From positions 434,001 through 498,000 of the forward strand of contig MU270043.1 in assembly GCA_021432635.1 (NCBI GenBank): a DNA stretch of 64,000 nt, in the 5' to 3' direction. Shown here piece after piece: positions 46,858 to 57,037 of the stretch (its first letter is position 1; every line of letters begins with the position of its first letter). Below the pieces are notes generated by a model, which worked only from the letters and a program-made list of their open reading frames with translations, made no database searches and was not told the DNA's origin. The stretch comes from Thozetella sp. PMI_491. Its lineage: Eukaryota; Ascomycota; Sordariomycetes; Chaetosphaeriales; Chaetosphaeriaceae. The translations under genes were made by a program, and so were the position numbers.

Positions 46858-48316
46858 TCAGGCTGTAGCAATCCCCCAGTTGTCTTCCTTAAAGACCAAC
46901 AATGCTAGACGGTGCCGAGCAAACAGACCAAACAAGCCCACGAGTGCCTGCATTGCGGTTATCTCCAGGGCAAGTCGATCCTCCCTCAGCGGTCCCCGCC
47001 ACACCAACCAGAGGTTGAGGATTGTGAAGTTCGTAGTCTCCACAAAGTTCCCCTGGGCGTCGAGGGTTACCCGCAACAGCCTGAGCTGGTGCAGGAGCTT
47101 CAGGCCCCATGCAATCGGCGGCTTGGGCTGCCTTTCGGGGGTCCAAGGGGTGACGCTTGGCTCCAAGAGCCCCGTCCGAGCGTTGAAGCGCGGCAGCCGG
47201 TGGCGCGGGCATGGCACGAGGCCAAACAGCTGCGGCGTGGAATAGACAAAGTTGAAGATTTGCGGGACCAGGAGGAGGATCAGAGTCTTGCTGAAGTGCC
47301 CGAGGATGCTCACCACGACGAAGACCATGCCGGCAAAATAACAATAAGTGTCGCCGACAAAGACGCGCGCGGGGTACCAGTTGTGCCAAAGCAGCGCGAA
47401 TGAGACGCCGAGGAAGGGAAGCAGGAAGTAGAGCGAGAATAGATGCGAGTCGGTAGCCGGGTGAGGGTACGGCGTGAGCAAGTAAAGGCAGTCATTAACC
47501 GCCAAGAGCAGGGCGATGACGATCGACTGCGTGACCTCGATGCCGTTGATGCCTGCGAGGATGTTGATGCTATTGGGGCTGAAGATGGCGACGCCGGCCA
47601 TGTAGGCGTAGTAGAGACCCCCGAGGTTGAAGAGCTCGCCCAGGTAAGGCTGCAGGGGGATGGGTATGACGATCGATGTCACGCCGAAGTCGATAAAGTA
47701 AATGACGAGGAGGGGAATCGAGGCGAACGCCGGGATGAAGAATTTGTGCCGCCAGCGGATGTCGAAGAGGTCGTCGCCAATGCCCAGCAGAGCGATCGAT
47801 TGGAGGGAAATGATGGCCGAGAGGTAGGAGGCGAGCTTTGAGGAAGCGCTGCGTCAGTGGTGGGAGAGCCAAGCTCGCCGAGGGGTTCCTTACCTTGCTA
47901 TGTGGGAACCGATGAAGGAAGCGGCCCTGCTGAACGTGCTCGACTTGGAGGACTACATCGCGGTTGCCTCCGCCGCTAGTCGCGGCTACAATGTCTTTGT
48001 AGAAGGGGAATGGGATGAAGACGATGACGACGAGGAGGTAGACGATGGCGCAGATGCCACCCATGCACTCGGGGATCTCCTTCTTGTGGTGCTTGCTCAT
48101 GTCGACGCCCTTGAGGCCGGCCTTCATAAAGGTAGGCCCTAGCCAGCGGATCATGGCAAAGCTGGCGGCAAAGGCCACTCCGCTAAGGGCCAGCGAGGCG
48201 ATGAGAGGTTCACCATCGCCCTGGAAGGTGTTGGCGAGGACGGCCACGCAAGCGGCGGAGAGGGCGAGCAGACCAAAGGTCTCGCCGCGGGTGAGGTCGG
48301 TGGAAGAGCCCGTCAT
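46858..48316 (-). CDS. ALG7: UDP-GlcNAc:dolichyl-phosphate GlcNAc-1-phosphotransferase
   Basis: Two exons, complement(join(46858..47835, 47894..48316)), 466 residues plus stop; intron of 58 bp. This ER membrane enzyme makes GlcNAc-PP-dolichol, the first lipid-linked step of N-glycan assembly and the target of tunicamycin. Conserved pieces: KKEIPECMGGICAIVYLL, FPHSK joined to LASYLSAIISLQS, LLGIGDDLFDIRWRHKFF (catalytic Asp-rich loop), SPNSINILAGINGIEVTQS, WYPARVFVGDTYCYFAGM and PCPRHRLPRFNARTG, the conserved cytosolic His/Arg loop near the C-terminus. About ten hydrophobic helices are visible. The splice join exactly restores the family motif. It shares its upstream region with the divergent MFS gene at 49799. 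Confidence 0.95.
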
Positions 48317-49798
48317 GTTTCGCTATCGCATGCGCCGTCGGCCGCTTGACACGGTCTCGTGCACACTGGATTCAAGTTTTCGCATGCTGCGAAAAAGGCC
48401 CAGTGTGAGAAGCGGCACCTTTCTGTCGATTGGCTGCACCACGAAGAGAGAGAGTGAGGGCGGCGCGCCACGAGGCTTACGACGACGGAGCACGATCAAA
48501 AAAAAATTAAGCCAGATGTCCTCAAGTGACGCAATGTCAGTGGACGGGGAGCCCTGTGGGGTTTCCGCTGTGGAACGCGTCTGCGGGAGCCAAAGCGCGA
48601 AGACCCTGGTAAGCATTAGCTGGAACACCCAACCCCACGTCCATGCCCCGCCTCACAAGGATGCATGGCATTCATCTAGCTGACTGGCAACGCCCACTAG
48701 CACCACCCGCCAGCTACCCGCGGCAAAAGGCTCGGGGTATGGACGAAAACAGGTCAGTATCTAGTCCTCCGTACACTACCTGAGAATACCTCGCCACGAG
48801 AGACTGTCCTACACCACCACGTGAATGCTGTCTGCAGTCATGACGCCTCTTGCAAAGTTCCATTATCGAAATCCTCTCGGGCTTACGAGGCCCGACATAG
48901 GCTAGCTCTAAGCTCATGATATGCTCTCCAATTCACGGGCATGCACGGCCAATTGTTCTGCGCATTTCCTAAAGTGGATGCAACCTCCACCGTCGTTGCT
49001 ACTCGCATGTTCGGCCGTATACTGCAGCTTCTATACAGATTACTCCCTATGGCGAGGCTCGAGGCGATCTCGTCTCACTCGGTGGATATAAAAAAGGTTA
49101 TTCCCGACGCCCAGCTCCCGCCCGACAGAAGCAGGGACCGGGGGGAGGAGCGGCACGACGCGAGCAGCTGGTGGTTAGGGGCGGCCAGGCGTGCCGCTCT
49201 CGCCGAAAGCTGAAGGAGCGGTGGGTGACACAGCACCTCGTCACACCTCTAAAGGATAGGTAGACGTTCGAGCAAAATGGGGGCTACTATCGACCCCCGG
49301 GATACGCCATGGGAGCAGCGCAGCCGTGGTCTCTATTCCGGTCGATTTGGAACCCGATCTTGAGGCTCTCGATCGGTCCTTGGCCCTTGAGTCTCTCGAA
49401 GAGCGGTCAAACCGCTCACATAAGCCCTTGACCCTGAAAAGCCAGGGTTTTTTAACTACAGCGCGACGGCGGGTTAGGCCTTATAACCCGCTTGGGGGGA
49501 GGATCGGCGTGGGTTTGTTTTGCTAGGCCAATAAAGGAGGGTAGCTATAAGCCAGACCGGGGCCTGCTATCAGTCGTACATACGGGCTTGGGGGCGGGAC
49601 TAAGGCTTACTTACTACTACGTACGGTATTTATTCGTGTCTGGGACACCCCCCTGCCCCCTCGATCCTTGGCATCTTTTATCGTTTACTTTGCCTGAGAG
49701 TACCACAGCTCGTCCCCCCGCTGACTCCTTCCTCCAGCAGCCGAGTTTGATACTCCTTTGGTGCCACCGGGGCCCATTACCCTCGTCCGCACGATATA
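48317..49798. promoter_or_regulatory. Divergent promoter region of ALG7 and DHA1 transporter
   Basis: About 1.5 kb with no supported gene. The part from about 49420 to 49640 is locally richer in TA-containing motifs, with a stem-loop plus T-run at 49431-49453 and a 7-bp inverted repeat at 49401-49417. It may be an old degenerate repeat, but no family is recognisable. Confidence 0.5.
49431..49453 (+). other. Stem-loop followed by T6
   Basis: ACCCTG pairs with CAGGGT across a six-base loop (AAAAGC), immediately followed by T residues, like a small terminator or Pol III stop. A second hairpin, GAGCGGT-CAA-ACCGCTC, lies at 49401-49417. No transcript is known; this could be chance. Confidence 0.3.
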
Positions 49799-51902
49799 AT
49801 GGCTAGTGTTGACGATGAGGGGGTAAGAAAAGAAGCCTACCTAGAGGGCCGGACAGCCACCCTGACTCTACGGACAAGCATCGACGTGCAAGAGGATAGC
49901 GCGAGCACGAACGCGCAGTCAGACGTGGGTAGTGGCAAGGAGAAACCCGGACTTGAACCACGCGACCTTGAAGATCAACCTGTAAGGCAAAGTTACAAGA
50001 CCCTATTGCTTCCCTCCCGGTTCTACAAGTGGCTTACATGTCGTCCAGGAGGCTGTTGAGAGGGTAGAGAGCAGGCATAGCCTTCATAGCATCAGAAGCA
50101 AGCTCTCCAAGGCTGTCAGCCAGGTCGACTCGCACAAGAACGATGACGAGCCCATGCCGCCTCGCTCGGGCATCCCCGAGTCCAACCTGAGTGAAGGCAT
50201 CGTTGGCTGGGAAGGCCAAGACGACCCCGAAATGCCTCTCAACTTCCCCTCCAGCAAAAAATGGCTGATAATCACGTTCCTAGCTATCATCACGTTCTTC
50301 ACCCCTTTCGCTTCGTCCTCTCTGGCGCCAGCGATCTCATACCTGAGCCACGACTTCGGCAATGCGGATAGCACCAAGGCCTCGTTCCCCGTGAGCATCT
50401 ATCTGCTAGGATATTCTGTCGGCCCGCTATTCCTGGCAGGTCTGTCCGAGATCTATGGCCGCCACATGGTGCTCTCGGCGTCCAATATCTTCTTCTGCGT
50501 CTGGCAGGTCGGGTGCGCACTTGCCCCGTCCCTGGACAGTCTCATCGCCTTTCGCTTTCTTGCCGGCACGGGCGGCGGCGCTTGCATGACGTTGGGCGGA
50601 GGGATCATCGCGGATCTCTTCCCAGTCGAGCAGCGGGGCTTAGCCCTGACTGCGTGGATGGTAGGGCCGCTGATCGGGCCGTCCATCGGGCCGCTCATAG
50701 GGGCTTTCATTGCTCAGACTATCGGCTGGCGTTGGAATTTCTGGGTGGTGCTTATCCCCGCGGCCATTGCTACGGCTGTCATCGCCATCCTGGGGACCGA
50801 AACGAACCACCGCGTTCTTATCGGGCGCAAGGTCAAGAGGCTGCGCAAAGAACTCGGAAGGAACGACCTCTGCAGCTGCTATGAGAGCCAAGACAACAAC
50901 ATCAGCGCCTCTAGGGTCATGGTCAACGGCCTCATCCGGCCACTCAAGATATTGCTGCTGTCTCCCCTCATGACGTCTATGTCTCTGTACATTTCGTTTG
51001 CCTGTAAGTGCGGGTCCCCGGTATTCCGTTAGGATCGATATCTAATTTGACGGGCGAGCTAGACGGTGTCCTGTATCTTTTATTCAACACCATTCCGACA
51101 GTGTTCGGAGAAGGCTACGGCTGGAGCACCGGGCTTACCGGCCTGGTGTACATCCCTCTGGGGCTTGGGTTAGTAGAACTTACTTCGTGCACCCTCCTGC
51201 CTTACACTAACTAACGTGGCGTCCACCTAGCTATATGGTCGGTATGATCTGGTTTGCCAAGATGTCGGACAAGACCGTCATGCGGCTGACCAAGAACAAT
51301 GGTGGCGTGTACGAACCCGAGATGCGGCTCATCGACTGCATCTGGTTCAGTTTCCTGCTTCCAGTGACTTTTTTCTGGTACGGGTGGACGACCTATTACC
51401 ATATTCACTGGATTGTGCCCATTATTGGGCTGTTTCCCTTCGGGCTGGCCATCTTTTGCGTCTGGCAGGTGCGTCACCTGCAACCCCCCCCCCCCCCCCC
51501 CCCCCNNNNNNNNNNNNNNNNNNNNNNNNNNNNNNNNNNNNNNNNNNNNNNNNNNNNNNNNNNNNNNNNNNNNNNNNNNNNNNNNNNNNNNNNNNNNNNN
51601 NNNNNCCCCCCCCCTCCCCGCGACCCCTTTTCGTTCGAAACTGACGCTGCACCAAGCCATTCCAAGCGTACATCATTGATGCCTATGGGCACTACGCTGC
51701 CAGTGCTCTGGCCGCCTTTTCCGTGCTGCGGAGCATCGTGGCCGCGTTCCTCCCACTAGGCGGGCCCAAGCTATATGCAAATCTCGGGCTGGGATGGGGC
51801 AACTCGCTGCTGGGTTTCATCTGCGTCGCCCTGATCCCCGCGCCTTTGCTCGTGTACAAGTACGGCGCGTACCTGCGCGAGAGGTTCCCCGTCAAGCTGT
51901 AA
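49799..51902 (+). CDS. MFS drug:proton antiporter, DHA1 family
   Basis: Five exons, join(49799..49981, 50049..51003, 51063..51168, 51231..51468, 51657..51902), 575 residues plus stop. Intron 1 (67 bp) explains an apparent frame change near 50040. The ~120-residue cytosolic N-terminus is charged; membrane domain starts at WLIITFLAIITFFTPFASS. Family signatures: SIYLLGYSVGPLFLAGLSEI followed by YGRHMVL (motif A region), RFLAGTGGGACMTLGGGIIA (motif B/C side) and the antiporter-type helix 5 stretch WMVGPLIGPSIGPLIGAFIA. The last exon (PFQAYIIDAYGHYAASAL onwards) gives helices 10-12 and ends RFPVKL. Members export drugs, polyamines or secondary metabolites; the substrate is unknown here. Intron 4 contains a 100-N assembly gap, but the flanking exons join in phase 0, so the coding sequence appears complete. 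Confidence 0.9.
51506..51605. other. 100-N assembly gap between C homopolymers
   Basis: Exactly 100 N, the conventional size for a gap of unknown length, bounded by 22 C on the left (51484-51505) and 9 C on the right. It lies in intron 4 of the DHA1 transporter gene. Extra sequence of unknown length could be missing. Confidence 0.98.
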
Positions 51903-54053
51903 ACGTAAGGAATACAGAGACCAAGTAAACGAGGTTATGTATCGCCACCTCCCAGTGCGTGGGCTAGGGCCAGCGGTGATTGCATTAGAGAGAAATGCGT
52001 TGGTTAGCCTGTCTTCTAAGCTGCCGAAGCAGCCTCGTGGCGGCTATTGGGAGTATATGTTGCTCTGTAGACCTATGCGGTGTAACACATCCCAATCGCG
52101 TCGCTTACGTGGTGCTCCCGACTCAAAAGCAACCACGGGACCGGTCAGTGGTGTTGGACTTTGTAATATTGCGGCAAACCCCCTTTGTCCTCACGCCGGC
52201 TATGTCCAGACTGAGACCTGGCAATGGGGTAGCTACAGGCGAAGTCTAGAACCATGATCATTTACCCTTAAATCCCTACTCCCTTGGCATGCCTAGTGAT
52301 GTTGACGTGCGGGTGCAGTTGCTCCCTTGTGCCTGCCTCCCTCGTGCAATCTAGAATAGAAATACAGTCGAGGTGTGGCCCTCGTCGCTGTGTGAACCCA
52401 TTCACCAGCCCGTGCTCTCCAGAAAAGGTTCCCGACATCTTGTCTTGATCGTTTACTGCGGTGCCATGTGGCCTCTCTGGCCCGGACGTGTCCACGGTTA
52501 TTCTCCGAGGCGGCGCCATTTTGCGCCATCGTGCGAGTGCATCCAGGGAGGAGGGCGGGACCAAGCGAAGCAAGGGGGAGGTCAGGTTTCCTCGGCGAAG
52601 CGAGCAGCATGGAAAACGCCCGCTCTTTATTGGGTTGGGGGTAGACAGGGCGCAAGGAGGCTCAACGACACAACCCCGTTGCCTAACGGCTATCGGGGTT
52701 TTAAAGGATTGACTGCACGGACAACCTCTCCCTATTTCCGCTCCTAAGACAAGGCCGAAGCACCCGCACGCGCAGTTGGTCGTCCCACCGTCCCGGGTCC
52801 CTTTCCCCGGATCTCCACCACCTGGCAGGTGAGCTAGGACTCCCTCCCTTCCTTTGTGGGGTAGACACCTGTAAAGATCGGGCTCTAAATAAAGGTCGCC
52901 CTGGATAGACGACGACGAGCGAGCCTCTTCCTGCTGCCTCATCTTCCCGGATATCTTCCCTCCAACCGCCCCCGCCCCTCCTCTTCCTGTGCCCACGTCT
53001 TGCTGGCACTGGACGAGGAGGGACAGAGGAGAAAAAAAATTTTCGGCTTTCTGGAATGGTTGGCGCGGTCACTGCGGATTTCTCAGTGGTTGCTTGATCT
53101 CAGACATGCAGCCTGTGTGGATCGACTCGATGCCCACTCGGACCAAAGTGGGCTGCCCTTTGGAGAGTGGAAGGACCCCTGTCACTGCGCTGTTATGTTT
53201 CTCATCATAGCAACCCAAGTAATGTGCTTCCCCCCCAATTGACTTGGCTTGGCTGGAATTCGGCTGCTCTTCTTTTGTCTTCTTCCTTCTGCCCTCCTCT
53301 TTGGCGTTTAGGGGTCCTCTGAGACTCGAGCACGGCACTGAGACGGAGAGCGACGTTCGGAGGCGGCAGCAAGCCACCCACATTCGACACACCACCGCCT
53401 TTCAAGCTCACACCACTTATTTCCACCGTCTCCCGTTCTCAACTTGTCCACCAACCCGCGGCCCTATGTCAACCTGTGCTTGACGCTGCTGTGTCTCCGT
53501 TGCCCTTCTGTGCACCTTCCACTCGTGCCAGCGAATCGAGAGAGAACCTATGAATTTTCTTGTGCATTTTTAAGCGATCACGGGTCGCGGTCCAGGTCCG
53601 CCTTTTCACTCCCCTCTAACGGGGCTACAAGCGGATCCCGCTTCTCCATCAGCTTTCTCTCCATCCCTCACCACCTAGACGGCCTCCGCTTCTATCCTCC
53701 CGAGCAGAAACTGTTTCTTCTCACCCAACTCTCCCTTCCAAGATTAATGCCTTTTCCCGTCCCAGGAAACCCAACATCTGCTGGTTGCTGCGTAACCTTC
53801 CTCCTCTGTAGCCTGGTTCGTATGCCGCCCTCCCCCCTCCCCCCCCTCCCCCCATGCCGTACGCCCTCGTGCCATGCCACGATCCCTTCCCTCTCGAGGG
53901 AATCACTTCTCCTGCTCCGCTCCGCAGCACGCAGTCGCCCTGGCTCCTAGTCCATCTCCATTCTGACATGAGATAGCGCCTTAGCCGAGCATCCGACAGC
54001 ACAGTAACCTGCTCCAGAACCGACCATCCTAGCTCTCTTGGCCGGGGGCATCA
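51903..54053. other. DHA1 transporter 3' flank and acetyltransferase promoter
   Basis: About 2.15 kb without a supported gene. The stretch 53440-53960 is C/T-rich with C-runs near 53822-53855, the likely core promoter and leader of the acetyltransferase gene. Other frames (for example 52268-52996 minus) have no recognisable domain. Confidence 0.55.
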
Positions 54054-55372
54054 ATGGCTCCCGTAACCCCCACCAAGGCTGACAAGGCCAAGAAGCTGGC
54101 CGAAATCGCCGAGGCCACTAGAGGTATTGCGGCCCTCAGAGTCAATGAGGTTCCGAAACTTCCTAGCCGGGATGCTGGCAGCGCCATCGACGACACGGAT
54201 GACGTGGACAGCGACTATGCTAAGCGCCAAAAATCGCTGACCCAGCAGCGTCGAGCCGAAAAGCGCGGCCTAAAGGTTGTCTCCTTCCAAGACGTTCTGC
54301 CCTTCAAGGCGGTTCCCATCGTCCTCCCCCTTTCTCTCCGCCATCTCGAATCGGTGGTAGCCCTCGAGCGGGCCTCCTTTACCAACCCAGAGCATCGGGC
54401 CAAGCAAGAAACAGTAAGCCCCGACTGCCCCAGTCACTTGGAATTTCCCCAGGTATCTGCAGCGTGAGAAGCAGCCGAGTTGCCTATCTATCCACCTCCT
54501 GCTCCCAAAGTTTTCTAAGCAACCGGGTCACTTGCAATGCTAACGAAGCCACTAGCTCGAGTATCGCCTTCAGACATGCCCCGGCCTGTGCTTCGGCCTA
54601 TTTTGCACCGTAAACCCCGCCGAAGCCGAGGCCAAGGGGTGGGATATTGAGACTTTATCCACCGCCCATGAAGTCGAGACTGGGCGCCAGAACGGCGCCA
54701 AACATGTGCTCCTCGCTTGCGTCATCGCCACAAAGACTCTCGGAAGCCGTATCACGGATGGAGACATGGCCTGCCCCGAGAAATGGAAAGAGCTCAAGGG
54801 CATGTCGACCGACATCGGCCATCAGAAGTGCGGCCGCACTATCGCCATTCATTCTGTGGCTGTGGCTCCGAAGCTCCAAGGACATGGGCTGGGAAAACTC
54901 ATTCTCAAGTCTTATCTCCAGCATATGGTCTGTGTGCCCTCGAGCCCGCTAGTTCCCCTCCAGGCATTTCAGGAGGGGACAACAGCTCCCGTTAAAAACA
55001 GATGAGCGCTAGACTGTGATTTGTTTCCTATAGATGCTAACATGTATGGTGCTAACAGAACTCGGCCGGTATGGGTGACCGTGTCATAGTCCGTTGCCAA
55101 TATGTGAGTCCGCCTTGAAGCAGAAGACCTGGGAATAAACACACTAATCGAAGCAGCACAACATCTACTTCTTCGAGAAATTCTCGTTCCTTTACACCGG
55201 CCCAAGCTCTGCCTTGACCGGAGGTCTTGGTTTTCACGATCTGGTAAGCCCATCGCTCTTGTCTCGACTGCATTGACGGAACATTTGAACTGACCCCTTC
55301 CAGATGCTCAAATTCGACAGCCACAAGACAAAGTCCCAGGGCTCTGAGCTACCGGTGTCCGAGGCTAAGTGA
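54054..55372 (+). CDS. GNAT-family N-acetyltransferase (polyamine/arylalkylamine type)
   Basis: Five exons, join(54054..54413, 54556..54927, 55059..55103, 55157..55243, 55304..55372), 310 residues plus stop; all introns have GT-AG ends. The acetyl-CoA-binding core is visible: substrate-side start LPLSLRHLESVVALERASF, central strand HVLLACVIATK, and motif A IAIHSVAVAPKLQGHGLGKL (Q/R-x-x-G-x-G/A loop, here QGHGLG). Motif B follows with VIVRCQYHNIYFFEKFSFLY. This pattern fits the AANAT/Paa1-like group that acetylates polyamines, serotonin-type amines or related substrates; which one is not decidable from sequence. The N-terminal ~75 residues are Lys/Asp-rich and probably disordered. No targeting signal is seen, so it is probably cytosolic. 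It converges on the orotate phosphoribosyltransferase gene. Confidence 0.88.
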
Positions 55373-55798
55373 TGAATGATGCAGACAACGACTAGATGAG
55401 GAGTTTAGAGGAGCCAATCCCGGCCAACACTATTCGGCTGCCAGCCTTGTCAGCCATTTTTGTAAAATGGCTTTGGTAGCATTTTTTTTTTCTCTATCAT
55501 TAAAGACGATACCCAGTGTCTAGGAACGCCGCATGGCTTGGGGCACATTAAGCTAGAGGGACATGGTGGCTTTACGGAATAGGCGTCTTCATGGGAACAA
55601 CTTGCGAGAATTTGGTTCACATAGAATGGACACGGCGTCGTGTGTTTGTGCCAATATACGATCTGCTTCGAAGCAGCAAGCCTAAGCAGCCCGCCCCAAT
55701 GTCTACATGTAACGTGTAGGATCATCACGCGTCGTCGGCCGGTCTTCCTCATTGCACGTCGAGGCAGTCCATGTTGTGCTCTGCAATATAGTGGCGCA
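55373..55798. other. Convergent 3' flanks of acetyltransferase and OPRTase genes
   Basis: Short A+T-richer segment between two gene ends; a T-run lies near 55480-55492. No coding evidence. Confidence 0.6.
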
Positions 55799-56503
55799 CT
55801 AGTCACTGGCCTTGTACTTCGCCCGGTACTCCTCTACCCTCTGGACATCCTCAGCTGTTGCGAACTTCTTGGCGCCTTCGATGACATCGTGAAGCGTCAG
55901 AATGGCGAAGATAGGAATGCCATACTCCTTCTGGAGCTCGCCGATAGCGCTCGGCATCGGCTTGCTGTCATCACCATCGGGTCCTTTCAGCTTCTCCATG
56001 CGGTCCAGGGCGACCACAATCGCCACCACTTCGCCGCCTTCGGCCTTGATCTTGGCGATGGCATCGCGCTTTGCCGTACCGTCAGTGATGACGTCGTCCA
56101 CGATCAGGACGCGCTTGCCCCGGAGCGGCGCGCCGACGATGCTCCCGCCCTCGCCGTGGTCCTTAGCCTCTTTACGGTCGAATGAGTAGCAGATCTGGCC
56201 GTACTGATCCTCAGCAAGCTGGGCCAGCTTGTCGACCGTAGCGGCCGCGAGGGGGATGCCCTTGTACGCGGGACCAAACACAATGTCGAACTCGAGGCCA
56301 CGCTCGCGCGCTTCGATGATGGTATGCGCGTATGCCGTCGAGATGGCGCGCAAAAGATCTGCCCGGTAGAAGTCGCCGGCGTTGAAGAAGTAAGGCGATA
56401 TCCGCTTGGACTTGAGCTCGAAGCTGCCAAACCGGAGGACACCACCGTCGAAGGCGGCCTGCAGGAAGGCTGCCTTCCAGGGTGGCATAGAGGCAGAGGC
56501 CAT
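55799..56503 (-). CDS. ura5: Orotate phosphoribosyltransferase
   Basis: Intronless, 234 residues plus stop. It transfers phosphoribosyl from PRPP to orotate, giving OMP in de novo pyrimidine synthesis (cytosol). Conserved parts: [18 protein letters not shown] (orotate side), [32 protein letters not shown] (the flexible catalytic loop) and the PRPP-binding signature [13 protein letters not shown]. The length is that of the eukaryotic single-function enzyme. The frame is open further upstream to 56665, but that section has no homology and the ATG at 56503 gives the standard N-terminus [15 protein letters not shown]. The gene is divergent from NOG1 with 534 bp between start codons. Confidence 0.96.
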   Translation of the reverse strand: MASASMPPWKAAFLQAAFDGGVLRFGSFELKSKRISPYFFNAGDFYRADLLRAISTAYAHTIIEARERGLEFDIVFGPAYKGIPLAAATVDKLAQLAEDQYGQICYSFDRKEAKDHGEGGSIVGAPLRGKRVLIVDDVITDGTAKRDAIAKIKAEGGEVVAIVVALDRMEKLKGPDGDDSKPMPSAIGELQKEYGIPIFAILTLHDVIEGAKKFATAEDVQRVEEYRAKYKASD

Positions 56504-57037
56504 GGCGAAGGAGTACGGTGGGATGGGGAGCTGAATCAAGACGGGAAAATGTAGCTCACAGGTGACCAAGGACGGATGGGAAAGCCGAGTCCTATACAGT
56601 ACGCACAAGAAGAAGGGGAAAAGTCTTCGACGAAATGAGAGTTTATCTGCGCATTGGTGGGGCATTTAGTCCCACGGCCCGATCGCACAATGCAGAGGAG
56701 GAATGTTCACGACATAAACATATATGGTATTTCGAACAGGATCCCGCTCTACGAATTTCTCGGTGGCCTACGCACCTCAAACCTTGCCAGCCCTGCCCCC
56801 AGTTTGTCTGATGGACGTTCATGAAGTTGAAGATAAAGGACCCGAAAGCTTGTGTAGGAAAATGCAAGGTGGGGGTGGGGCGTGCGATAGCGATAAGATT
56901 CGATACGGAGGGCGGTCTGGTCGGGTGCAAAAAAAAAATTTGTGGTGTGGGGTCACACTTTCTCTTGCACATCCTCTTGATAACCACTTCGATAACGTCT
57001 CCGGGCAAAGCAGACAGAATCAACAGATCTGCCCATC
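56504..57037. promoter_or_regulatory. Divergent promoter of OPRTase and NOG1
   Basis: 534 bp separate the two start codons. A-rich tract near 56930-56940. No recognisable gene and no identified operator. Confidence 0.6.

Noticed and set aside
39991-51902. Secondary-metabolite gene cluster suggested by two MFS transporters
   Set aside because: The genes between them are SEH1, ALG7 and an unknown protein. There is no PKS, NRPS, terpene synthase, tailoring enzyme or pathway regulator.
55799-56665. N-terminally extended orotate phosphoribosyltransferase (288 codons)
   Set aside because: The extra 54 codons have no family similarity and the ATG at 56503 gives the standard N-terminus and length.
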